DNA of 25,050 bases from Ornithomonoglobus_A sp034090805. Its GTDB lineage: Bacteria; Bacillota; Clostridia; UBA1381. The translations under genes were made by a program, and so were the position numbers. Each line of letters begins with the position of its first letter. Position 1 is the stretch's first letter. Shown here in pieces: positions 5,892 through 12,292 of this stretch. Under the pieces are notes generated by a model. It did no database searches. It was not told the DNA's origin and worked only from the letters and a program-made list of their open reading frames with translations. The DNA lies in contig JAXDRV010000013.1 of the NCBI GenBank assembly GCA_034090805.1, forward strand, positions 1 through 25,050, given 5' to 3'.

Positions 5892-7850
5892 ATGGAATAT
5901 CAAACGGACTACCTGCAGCTGCTTGCCGAGCAGTACCCGAACATAAAGTCAGCCTGTTCGGAGATTATACGGCTGCAATCCCGTCAAAAGCTGCCCAAGC
6001 TTACGGAGCATTTCATGAGCGACATACACGGCGAGTACGAATCGTTTTTACATATATTAAAAAACGCATCGGGTGTTATCAAGGGCAAAATCAAGGATAT
6101 TTACGGGCGGACGCTTTCCGAGGAGGACAGGCAGATGCTCTGCACGCTCATCTACTATCCGGAGCAAAAGCTTGACTGGATAAAAAAGCGTGAAACAAAT
6201 CTCGACGATTGGTACAAAATCACACTCTACCGCCTTGTTGAGATTTGCAGAGTCGTTGCGTCAAAGTATACTCGTGCGTCCATACGTGAGCTTTTGCCTC
6301 ATTCGTTCGGCGATACGATAGACGAGCTTATCCATTCGCCGACGGACTACGGCACGGATAAGGAGGGTTATTACAATGAATCGATAAACTGCATAATCAA
6401 GCTGGGTCAGGCGGACGCATTTATCGTTGACATAGCTCAGCTTATCCAAAAGCTTGCAATAGGTCATCTGCATATAATCGGTGATATTTTCGACCGAGGT
6501 CCCAGAGCCGATATAATCCTCGACACGCTCATAGACTACCACAGCGTTGATATTCAGTGGGGAAACCATGACGTGCAGTGGATGGGTGCCGCCGCCGGTT
6601 CGCTTGCGTGCATCGCAACGGTGCTTTCCGTTTCCACAAAATACGCAAATTTCGACTGCATCGAGGACGGCTACGGAATAAATATGCGTCCTCTTACGGT
6701 ATTCGCCATGGAAACATACGGCTCAGACCCATGCACGTGCTTTAAGCTCAGAAACCCCAACCACGTGCGTTTGTCACAGCATGACGGCGAGCTTTGGGCA
6801 AAGATGCACAAGGCTATTTCGATTATACAATTTAAGCTTGAGGGGCAGATTATCCGCCGCCATCCGGAATTTATGATGGACGATCATCTGATGCTTGACA
6901 GGATAGATTACAGCGAGGGAACAATTTTAATCGAGGGCAAGAAATACAAGCTGCGTGACTGCAATTTCCCAACCATAGACCCCGCAGATCCGTTCAGACT
7001 GACAAACGAGGAACAGTCGCTCATGGAGTCGCTGCGTTCCTCCTTCCTGCATTCGGAAAAGCTTCAGCGGCATGTGAGATTTTTATACTCCAAGGGAAGT
7101 ATGTATCTTGTGTACAACAACAATCTTCTCTATCACGGCTGCATACCCATGACGGACAGCGGCGAGTTTCGTGAGGTCACGCTAAAAGGCGAAAAGGTCA
7201 GCGGCAGACGGCTTCTCGACAAAGCGGAGCAGATTGCAAGAGAGGGCTTCTTCGGGCGCAACGGCTCCCCGGAAAAATCCTACGGCGAGGATTTTCTGTG
7301 GTTTTTGTGGTGCGGCCGCTATTCGCCCGTATACGGCAAAAATAAAATGACTACATTTGAAAGATATTTTATTGATGACGAAAGCACGCATACGGAAATC
7401 AAAGACCCGTATTACGAACAGTCGAAACAGCTTTCCGTATGCAAAAAAATACTTACCGAGTTCGGAATAGATCCCGACTCTTTCTCGCACATAATAAACG
7501 GTCATGTGCCTGTTAAGATAAAAAAGGGTGAAAGCCCCGTCAAGGCAGACGGCAAGCTTCTTGTCATTGACGGCGGACTGTCACGTGCGTATCAGTCGCA
7601 GACGGGCATAGCCGGATATACGCTGATTTTTAACTCTCACGGCCTGCAATTGAGCGAGCATGACGCATTCGAAAGCGTCGAAAGTGCGATAAAAGAGGAA
7701 AAGGACATTTATTCAAGCCTTGACAATATCGCCGCCGCCCCCAAACGCATCCTTGTTGAGGATACGGATATGGGCAAAGCATGGCAGGAGCGGATAAAGG
7801 CTCTGAGCGCCCTCGCAGACGCATACAGAAAAGGCATAATACGAGAATAG
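5892..7850 (+). CDS. fbp: Class III fructose-1,6-bisphosphatase
   Basis: A 652-aa Firmicutes-type FBPase of the metallophosphoesterase superfamily. It hydrolyses fructose-1,6-bisphosphate in gluconeogenesis, in the cytoplasm. Metal-site motifs are visible: MSDIHGEYESFLHIL (D-x-H), GDIFDRGPRADIIL (GDxxDRG), GNHDVQWMGA (GNHD) and, late in the protein, INGHVPVK. The length agrees with Bacillus Fbp (about 670 aa). Two starts are possible, GTG at 5886 and ATG at 5892. AAAAGGAG ends at 5882, leaving 3 nt to the GTG and 9 nt to the ATG, so the ATG is chosen. The gene has its own promoter and is followed after 33 nt by the SGNH-like gene, probably co-transcribed. Confidence 0.96.
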   Translation: MEYQTDYLQLLAEQYPNIKSACSEIIRLQSRQKLPKLTEHFMSDIHGEYESFLHILKNASGVIKGKIKDIYGRTLSEEDRQMLCTLIYYPEQKLDWIKKRETNLDDWYKITLYRLVEICRVVASKYTRASIRELLPHSFGDTIDELIHSPTDYGTDKEGYYNESINCIIKLGQADAFIVDIAQLIQKLAIGHLHIIGDIFDRGPRADIILDTLIDYHSVDIQWGNHDVQWMGAAAGSLACIATVLSVSTKYANFDCIEDGYGINMRPLTVFAMETYGSDPCTCFKLRNPNHVRLSQHDGELWAKMHKAISIIQFKLEGQIIRRHPEFMMDDHLMLDRIDYSEGTILIEGKKYKLRDCNFPTIDPADPFRLTNEEQSLMESLRSSFLHSEKLQRHVRFLYSKGSMYLVYNNNLLYHGCIPMTDSGEFREVTLKGEKVSGRRLLDKAEQIAREGFFGRNGSPEKSYGEDFLWFLWCGRYSPVYGKNKMTTFERYFIDDESTHTEIKDPYYEQSKQLSVCKKILTEFGIDPDSFSHIINGHVPVKIKKGESPVKADGKLLVIDGGLSRAYQSQTGIAGYTLIFNSHGLQLSEHDAFESVESAIKEEKDIYSSLDNIAAAPKRILVEDTDMGKAWQERIKALSALADAYRKGIIRE

Positions 7851-7883
7851 CCAACAATATTATTGAAAGGAAAGCTCCGATAA

Positions 7884-8717
7884 ATGTATTCATACGAAAA
7901 AGAACCGATGGAAATACTTATACCCGTCCCAAACGGAACGTATGAGATAACACTCAGCGTTACCGCCTCGGAGGACACGGTATTCACCGTACTTGCCCAG
8001 ACACGGCGAATAATGCTGCGTGACGTGCAGATAAAACGAGGCGAAAAGCACTCATACACCTTTGCTGTGAGCGTATGCGATCATAACGTTCGTAAATGCG
8101 GCGTTGAAATAAGAATTTTATGCGACGGAGGGCTTACGGCTGCGGCTGCCGTATCCATGGCAAGGCTGCCTCAATTATATGTTTGCGGAGGCTCCGATGC
8201 TGCTGATTACCCTGCGGAATACCCGTATGATCCCGCCTCTGCACGATGCAGCTGGGGACAGGCTATCCCTCAGTTTTTTGATGAGGGAATAGCCGTATCA
8301 AACCGCTCTCACAGCGGCTTCACGACAGCGGACTTGGATTTGGGCGCACTTAATATTCGCTGCGGTGATGCGGTGCTTGTTCAGCTTGATTCCGACTGTT
8401 GTGCGGAGCGTTTGCGCAGGCTTGCCGATAAGGTGCAAGGTGCGGGCGGGCATATCATTTTTTTCTCGCCTATAAGCGGAATGAACTCCGATGAATACGG
8501 TCATATTAAAAGCAGCGCAGCCGACATGGATATTCCTTTTATAGATATGCATAGGATAACGGCTGAGGTTTTTGCAAAACCGCTCTTTTTATCGGACGGA
8601 ACGTATACCAACGATATAGGCGGTGAGCTCGCCGCAAAGCTTATGGCAAAGGAGCTTCTCAACCTTGATTTTGAGCCGCTCGCAAAGCATATCAAGGCAG
8701 ATATTCTCACAAAATAA
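7884..8717 (+). CDS. Degenerate SGNH/GDSL (CE12-like) hydrolase
   Basis: A 277-aa protein with an N-terminal beta-rich domain (about 1-85) and a C-terminal SGNH-fold domain resembling rhamnogalacturonan acetylesterases. The family fingerprint around the nucleophile is readable: YVCGGSDAADYP where active enzymes have a GDST-VADYP type string, so Ser104 is kept. It is followed by SWGQAIPQFF and SNRSHSGFT. Two other catalytic blocks look lost. The usual GHND is replaced in GDAVLVQLDSDC, and the C-terminal D-x-x-H reads DGTYTND, with Tyr241 in place of the catalytic His. No signal peptide is seen, so it is cytoplasmic. It lies 33 nt after fbp. Function is unknown: a carbohydrate-binding pseudo-esterase or a divergent enzyme. 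Confidence 0.8.
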   Translation: MYSYEKEPMEILIPVPNGTYEITLSVTASEDTVFTVLAQTRRIMLRDVQIKRGEKHSYTFAVSVCDHNVRKCGVEIRILCDGGLTAAAAVSMARLPQLYVCGGSDAADYPAEYPYDPASARCSWGQAIPQFFDEGIAVSNRSHSGFTTADLDLGALNIRCGDAVLVQLDSDCCAERLRRLADKVQGAGGHIIFFSPISGMNSDEYGHIKSSAADMDIPFIDMHRITAEVFAKPLFLSDGTYTNDIGGELAAKLMAKELLNLDFEPLAKHIKADILTK

Positions 8718-8731
8718 TCTATATGGATTGA

Positions 8732-8840
8732 GTTTGGGAAAAGATAAGCGGTGCCTTTTGCCGTCATTCGGAGCTTGAAGTACACAAAGTACGACTGCGC
8801 TCCTCATAACGGCAAGATGCTTGCTTATCTTTCCCCAAAC
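8732..8840. repeat. 109-nt intergenic palindrome
   Basis: A long imperfect inverted repeat between the SGNH-like gene and the HAD gene. Outer arms GTTTGGGAAAAGATAAGC and GCTTATCTTTCCCCAAAC pair over 18 bp with one G-T. Pairing resumes at TTGCCGT/ACGGCAA and GGAGC/GCTCC and closes with GTAC-ACAAA-GTAC (8780-8792) at the tip. It lacks a T-run. It may end or stabilise the fbp transcript, or be a mobile palindromic element. The rest of 8718-8933 holds nothing else recognisable apart from the next ribosome site. Confidence 0.8.
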
Positions 8841-8933
8841 GGGTTTTGTGAAAGCAGTTAATGGTCATAATTTTGAATTTAATTGCACCAAACTTAATCA
8901 AAAGTATATATCACTGAAAGGAACAGATTTATT

Positions 8934-9752
8934 ATGGGAAAATTTGACGGAATACTTTTATGCACAGACCTTGACGATACGCTGTTGACGGACGATAAGC
9001 GGGTATCCGAAAAAAACGCAGCCGCACTCAGGTACTTTATGGACGAGGGCGGGAAATTTACGTTTGCAACGGGACGTGTACCTCATGGCGCAAGCCTTAT
9101 GCTTGGGTACATCACTCCAAATGCGCCTATGGTCTGCTTTAACGGCGGCGCAATATACGACTGTGCCGCAGAACGCTATCTGTGGCAGGCGGAGCTTGGT
9201 ATGGACGCTCTGCGTGCGGCAGAGTTTATTGACAAAGCAATGCCCTCCGTAGGGATAGAGGTCTGCACCGATGATAAAATATTTTTCTGCCGTACAAATG
9301 AGGTGGTCGAGGAGCATAAGCGTATGGAAAACTTCCCCGATAATTATCTTGATTATCATCTTATCCCCGCCCCCTGGCGCAAGGTTATGTTTATAACGGA
9401 TGAAGAAAATATCCCCGCACTGCGCAAAATTATAAACGAAAGCGAATTTTACGATAAATTCAGCTTTGTGCAGTCAAGTCCGTGGTATTATGAGCTTTTG
9501 CCCAAGGGTGCGGAAAAGGGTCCCGGAATGCTGCGCCTTGCCGATATGCTGGGTATAGACCGTAAAAGAACCATAGGCATGGGCGATAATGAAAACGACA
9601 TAACCCTCGTCCGTGACGCCGGAATAGGTGTTGCCGTGGCAAATGCGTCGGAGCTTGTCAAAAGTGCCGCCTCCGTAATCGCACCCGACAACAATTCCGA
9701 TGCAGTGGCTGCGGTTATAAAAATGCTCGAAAACGGTGAAATATCATTTTAA
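8934..9752 (+). CDS. Cof-type HAD-IIB family hydrolase
   Basis: A 272-aa cytoplasmic HAD phosphatase, usually active on sugar phosphates or pyridoxal/flavin phosphates. Motif I is CTDLDDTLLTDD (Asp nucleophile and Asp+2). Motif II is the Thr of FATGR. Motif III is a Lys (likely in LLPKGAEKGPGML). Motif IV is GMGDNENDITL. The C2B cap domain lies between motifs II and III. Start ATG is preceded by GAAAGGA at good spacing. No intrinsic terminator is seen after its stop; the tRNA promoter follows within 31 nt. The substrate cannot be predicted. Confidence 0.93.
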   Translation: MGKFDGILLCTDLDDTLLTDDKRVSEKNAAALRYFMDEGGKFTFATGRVPHGASLMLGYITPNAPMVCFNGGAIYDCAAERYLWQAELGMDALRAAEFIDKAMPSVGIEVCTDDKIFFCRTNEVVEEHKRMENFPDNYLDYHLIPAPWRKVMFITDEENIPALRKIINESEFYDKFSFVQSSPWYYELLPKGAEKGPGMLRLADMLGIDRKRTIGMGDNENDITLVRDAGIGVAVANASELVKSAASVIAPDNNSDAVAAVIKMLENGEISF

Positions 9753-9782
9753 CGAGAAAATTAAAAAAATATAAAAAAAGTA

Positions 9783-9811
9783 TTGACAACAGTGCGGAAA
9801 TATGGTAGAAT
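9783..9811 (+). promoter_or_regulatory. tRNA-Asp promoter
   Basis: Consensus TTGACA (9783-9788), 17-bp spacer, TAGAAT (9806-9811). Transcription should begin near 9818, inside a perfect inverted repeat, AAAAGCAGT (9814-9822) / ACTGCTTTT (9832-9840), that ends exactly at the tRNA 5' boundary. Confidence 0.85.
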
Positions 9812-9840
9812 AGAAAAGCAGTCGATTTGAAACTGCTTTT

Positions 9841-9917
9841 GGCCCGGTAGTTCAGTTGGTTAGAACGCCAGCCTGTCACGCTGGAGGTCGTGAGTTCGAG
9901 CCTCATCCGGGTCGCCA
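9841..9917 (+). tRNA. tRNA-Asp (anticodon GTC)
   Basis: A complete cloverleaf. The acceptor stem is GGCCCGG / CCGGGTC with one G-U, followed by discriminator G and an encoded CCA. The anticodon stem-loop CCAGC-CTGTCAC-GCTGG has GTC at 9875-9877. The T-loop is GTTCGAG. It is a single tRNA, not part of a cluster. It sits directly at the left edge of the phage-derived island, a typical integration neighbourhood, although I found no second copy of its 3' end at the other edge. Confidence 0.98.
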
Positions 9918-9995
9918 ATTTACTTAATAGACAAACAAATATATTTAATCGGATATGAGCTTCTCTATTTATCATACCTATAATATTATCGTCTA

Positions 9996-10268
9996 TTAAT
10001 CATTTAATACAAAAAAGCCGCAGAGCGTATGCACTCTGCGGCTTTTTTCTCGCTTCCCAATCACCTTACAATCCCTGTACACCACAACGCACACCCACAG
10101 CTGCATATGGTTCAGCCCAAGCGCAATATTATAATTGTCAATATAAATCTCGCCCTTTCCGCAGTTTTCTGTAATGCTTTCAATAAGCTCAACAACATTC
10201 GCCAATACCGCCGATGCGTTATCCTCCGCATCTATCCTTATCAATAAGCTTGCTGCCACATCAGCCAT
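9996..10268 (-). CDS. Hypothetical small protein, possibly a gene remnant
   Basis: A 90-aa ORF starting at ATG after an AAGGCGG-type site. The first 65 or so residues look protein-like (MADVAASLLIRIDAEDNAS..., then GEIYIDNYNIALGL and LWVCVVVYRD), with alternating helix and strand propensity. I do not recognise a family. The last codons run through a strong terminator hairpin (10011-10048), which suggests that the natural 3' end was lost or that the annotated end is not biological. It lies inside the decayed island and may be a phage or plasmid gene remnant. Confidence 0.4.
   Translation of the reverse strand: MADVAASLLIRIDAEDNASAVLANVVELIESITENCGKGEIYIDNYNIALGLNHMQLWVCVVVYRDCKVIGKREKSRRVHTLCGFFVLND
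10011..10048. terminator. Bidirectional terminator downstream of tRNA-Asp
   Basis: Perfect 15-bp repeat AAAAAAGCCGCAGAG (10011-10025) / CTCTGCGGCTTTTTT (10034-10048) with an 8-nt loop. It has A/T tracts on both sides and can stop the tRNA transcript from the left and island transcripts from the right. Confidence 0.9.
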
Positions 10269-10333
10269 TTAATCACCGCCTTCATAAAAACTGCATCAAA
10301 AAAGCACTGCGTAAATTTTTCACACAATGCCTA

Positions 10334-10362
10334 TTGACTTTATTTTGTTTTTATGATAGAAT
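10334..10362 (+). promoter_or_regulatory. Promoter of the antisense (antitoxin) RNA
   Basis: TTGACT (10334-10339), 17-bp spacer, TAGAAT (10357-10362), with an extended -10 TG one base upstream (TGATAGAAT). It is strong by eye and drives transcription towards the small toxin gene on the opposite strand. Confidence 0.8.
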
Positions 10363-10368
10363 GTAAGC

Positions 10369-10462
10369 AAGAGGAATAACAACAGTTATTCACTGTATTA
10401 ATACATTTTATACCAAAAGGCAAAACCGCTTATCAATTGCAGTGATAGGCGGTTATTTTTTT
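10369..10462 (+). ncRNA. Candidate antisense RNA antitoxin (about 94 nt)
   Basis: Predicted RNA running from about 7 nt after the -10 to the T-run of an intrinsic terminator. It has no convincing ORF. It contains a 5' hairpin (GAATAAC-AACA-GTTATTC, 10374-10391) and a 3' terminator stem (AACCGCTTATCA / TGATAGGCGGTT, 10424-10435 with 10443-10454, then seven T). Its 3' end overlaps, in antisense, the stop codon and 3' UTR of the 20-codon hydrophobic ORF at 10453-10515. The loop-side GAATAAC also occurs opposite the toxin 5' UTR (10546-10552), giving a second possible contact. The layout matches known type I pairs such as txpA/RatA and bsrG/SR4. Expression is inferred only from promoter and terminator. 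Confidence 0.7.
10424..10462. terminator. Shared terminator of toxin mRNA and antisense RNA
   Basis: A 12-bp stem with one G-T pair, followed by ATTTTTTT on the plus strand. On the minus strand the same stem follows the toxin stop codon and is followed by TTTTGCCTTTT, so it probably ends both transcripts. Confidence 0.85.
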
Positions 10463-10515
10463 ATGTAAATGATTATTAATAATACTAAAAGCAATATTAT
10501 CTGCAAATCAACCAT
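10453..10515 (-). CDS. Candidate type I toxin, 20-aa hydrophobic peptide
   Basis: A very short ORF: MVDLQIILLLVLLII..., ending in Tyr-Ile-Lys-Lys and TAA. It has one hydrophobic helix with an acidic residue near the N-terminus and two lysines at the C-terminus, as in Firmicutes holin-like/TxpA-type membrane toxins. The ribosome site GGAGGT (10523-10528) is 7 nt upstream. Part of it is paired in a 10-bp hairpin, TTCAGCACCT with AGGTGTTGAA (10517-10526 / 10539-10548), a known way to delay translation of such mRNAs. It has its own promoter and shares its terminator with the convergent antisense RNA. I recognise the type, not a named family. Confidence 0.72.
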   Translation of the reverse strand: MVDLQIILLLVLLIIIYIKK

Positions 10516-10576
10516 ATTCAACACCTCCATTCTATCTAAGGTGCTGAATAACCGTCTATCCTCTTGCCATGAACCT

Positions 10577-10606
10577 ATTATATCACAGCCTGTTATCTTT
10601 TGTCAA
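10577..10606 (-). promoter_or_regulatory. Promoter of the candidate type I toxin
   Basis: Minus strand TTGACA (10601-10606), 18-bp spacer, TATAAT (10577-10582) with an extended TG. The start of transcription is expected near 10570, giving a leader of about 55 nt that contains the anti-Shine-Dalgarno hairpin. Confidence 0.82.
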
Positions 10607-10648
10607 TATTGCTATTACACATACGCAAAGTATAATTGCCGTAATCAT
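10583..10648 (-). CDS. Second hydrophobic micro-ORF (21 aa), uncertain
   Basis: ATG preceded by AAAGGA at about 8-nt spacing opens a 21-codon frame: MITAIILCVCVIAIL followed by a charged tail. The single hydrophobic segment with a polar end resembles the neighbouring 20-aa peptide. The ORF covers the -35 and spacer of the toxin promoter and sits after a terminator with no promoter of its own, so it may be a decayed duplicate or chance. Confidence 0.3.
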   Translation of the reverse strand: MITAIILCVCVIAILTKDNRL

Positions 10649-10670
10649 CTTTATTTCCTTTCTCGCACTA

Positions 10671-10694
10671 AAAAAGCACGCTGATACGTGCTTT
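10671..10694 (-). terminator. Terminator of the MuF/toxin-immunity gene cluster
   Basis: AAAGCACG (10673-10680) / CGTGCTTT (10687-10694), 6-nt loop, with a run of T on the minus strand (plus-strand A run from 10671). It directly follows the 58-aa gene. Confidence 0.85.
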
Positions 10695-10697
10695 AAC

Positions 10698-10874
10698 TTA
10701 ATCTATATTATGATATTTACATCGTTTACATATTTCGCTCTCTATATCAAATTCTTTTATACCGGGCATTTCATTATCCGGAATGTTCCCTTCCGCCGCC
10801 TCACATATAAGATAACACGAATACTCATCTATCTCATTTTTTGTCAGTGGACATAATTTATTTTTAATACCCAT
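10698..10874 (-). CDS. Small cysteine-rich hypothetical protein (58 aa)
   Basis: ATG with GGAGG 11 nt upstream opens a 58-codon frame. It begins MGIKNKLCPLTKNEIDEYSC and has cysteines at about 8, 20, 24, 49 and 52, with a histidine at 55. The late CxxC plus His suggests a small metal-binding protein. It overlaps the end of the preceding frameshifted gene by 11 nt, as packed phage or cassette genes do, and a terminator follows. No family was recognised and no function is proposed. Confidence 0.65.
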   Translation of the reverse strand: MGIKNKLCPLTKNEIDEYSCYLICEAAEGNIPDNEMPGIKEFDIESEICKRCKYHNID

Positions 10875-11014
10875 ATCTCTTTAGCACCTCCATAATAATC
10901 TCAGCGTCGCCCTTAAACTCACATTGTATGTTTTAAGTCATTCTCAATAACAACCCTCATTAAGTCCTCCGGCGGCATTCCCTTTGTTTTAACTATCAAG
11001 AGCACCTCTCCCAT
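10864..11014 (-). pseudogene. Small phage-like gene broken by a one-base frameshift
   Basis: It starts at an ATG 8 nt after GGAGGG, inside the end of the 89-aa gene. The first frame reads MGEVLLIVKTKGMPPEDLMR... and hits TGA after 31 codons (10919-10921). Removing one A near 10925-10930 joins it to an open frame, CEFKGDAEIIMEVLKRYGY, which ends at TAA (10864-10866) and overlaps the next gene. The restored protein would be about 49 aa and reads smoothly. A sequencing error is an alternative explanation. Confidence 0.6.
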
Positions 11015-11258
11015 TCTGCTCACCCTCCAATACTTCAATGGATTTTATTTCCGTTTCAAATATGCTTACCGTACCCCCATAATATTTGAATAGCCGCAAT
11101 TCTATCTGAGTTATTTCAGGATAATTATCCAATGCGTCCGTATAACCGTCAAAATACCCTTTAAAGATATCTCCATCTGTACAAAGTATTTTCAATTTTA
11201 AATCCTTATTCAGTTTATAACTATCCTCTATTTCGTTCAATCTGTCATACAAATTCAT
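10989..11258 (-). CDS. Hypothetical protein, candidate immunity protein for the Ntox50 toxin
   Basis: An 89-aa acidic, beta-rich protein starting 4 nt after the toxin-domain ORF, with its GGGAG ribosome site inside the toxin's 3' end. The sequence LKILCTDGDIFKGYFDGYTDALDNYPEITQIELR... suggests a small SH3/LSM-like beta barrel of a type common in Firmicutes gene cassettes. The position directly behind a polymorphic toxin domain is the standard place for its immunity gene. The assignment rests on context; no named immunity family is claimed. Confidence 0.65.
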   Translation of the reverse strand: MNLYDRLNEIEDSYKLNKDLKLKILCTDGDIFKGYFDGYTDALDNYPEITQIELRLFKYYGGTVSIFETEIKSIEVLEGEQNGRGALDS

Positions 11259-11262
11259 ATTA

Positions 11263-12231
11263 TCACTCCCTTTTGGGTACTATATGTACTCCGGCTTTAG
11301 CATAATGTATTTTAAACATATTCGTATCAACGTTCTGTCCTGTTCGGTTGTCAACATCCACGCCTATTATACTATCATGCGAAACAATTTCCGTATGTTT
11401 CCACTTACCATTTTTATCTCTGTCTATATTTCCTGTTCCAGCGTATTTATTAACAAGCTCCTGAGCGTCTTGCATTGACACTGTAATATAGCTCCGTCCT
11501 TCACGATAATTATTATGTCCTAAAATATGCTTGCCTTGTTTACCTTCAAGAATTGTAAGATTATATTCACCTCGAATTTTGTTCTGTAAATTTTTATCCG
11601 CATAAGACAGCTTGTATTCCGCATACTTCTCACTATCATTATACTTCAAATCCTGCCATTTGTCAAAGCTTTTCGGCATATTTTTTCTACCGAGCACCTT
11701 TTTATACTGCTCATATTACAGCTTGTCCGAGGTCTTGCGGCTGTCCTTTTTCCGTGATAATTCAAGTGCGCTACGCTGCTCCGGTGTCAAGCTCGCTATC
11801 CATTCACTGTAATTTATATCTCCTCTCACAAGCTCACTCTTGCCTGTCAGAGGATTTCTCGCTCTGCGATTTACGTAATCGGTGTTAATTGTCGTTGTGC
11901 ATCTGCACCGAGGGTGCATAACAGGGTAATTCACTCCCTCACGTGCCTCCGACAGCTTAAACACCATGCCGTCAAGCGGCTGACACACGCTGCACGTTGC
12001 ATAATCAAGCGTTGCAAGGTACTTGTATTCTTTCGCTCCAAGCTCCTCATATGCCGCAAAATCCGCCTTTGCCTGTATGTGCGCCGTTTCGGTATGTATA
12101 AGCGTTGTCGCATGAAACTTCTCAACCTCAAACTGCTCCGCAAGCTTTCTCGACGTTTTCGTAAGGCTTTCGCCCGACATAAACGCTTTAACGGTCAGCT
12201 CCTGCGCCTCCCTTCGGCTGTTGTGACAATC
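11263..12231 (-). pseudogene. Phage MuF-family head protein fused to an Ntox50-type toxin domain; 5' truncated with an internal stop
   Basis: One continuous reading frame runs from 12231 to 11263, interrupted by a single TAA at 11716-11718. The upstream part (ATG at 12180, 154 aa) is the C-terminal half of an SPP1 gp7/MuF minor head protein: TLIHTETAHIQAKADF, YLATLDYATCSVCQPLDG, YPVMHPRCRCTT. After the TAA the frame goes straight on (YEQYKKVLGRKNMPKSFDKW) into a polymorphic-toxin type 50 domain, with KHILGHNNYREGRSYITV and KIHYAKAGVHIVP; a GTG at 11697 could start it alone. Phages often carry MuF fused to such toxin domains. The N-terminal half of MuF is absent: a TGA lies at 12232-12234 and phage-like debris lies upstream. 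The TAA looks like a point change, for example CAA to TAA. Confidence 0.82.
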
Positions 12232-12292
12232 TCATCGGCGCAGTGCATGACGTTGTTTATGCGCCGTCTGCGGAAGTTGTACGGCGGGCAGG

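Noticed and set aside
9841..9917. tRNA-Asp 3' end as an attachment site for the island
   Set aside because: I looked for a second copy of the tRNA 3' sequence up to 12800 and saw none; the recombinase tail is of the serine type, which often uses non-tRNA sites.
10569..10856. A 95-codon hydrophobic plus-strand ORF over the type I locus
   Set aside because: It crosses the toxin promoter, a terminator and the 58-aa gene in antisense and has no ribosome site; the opposite-strand features explain the sequence better.
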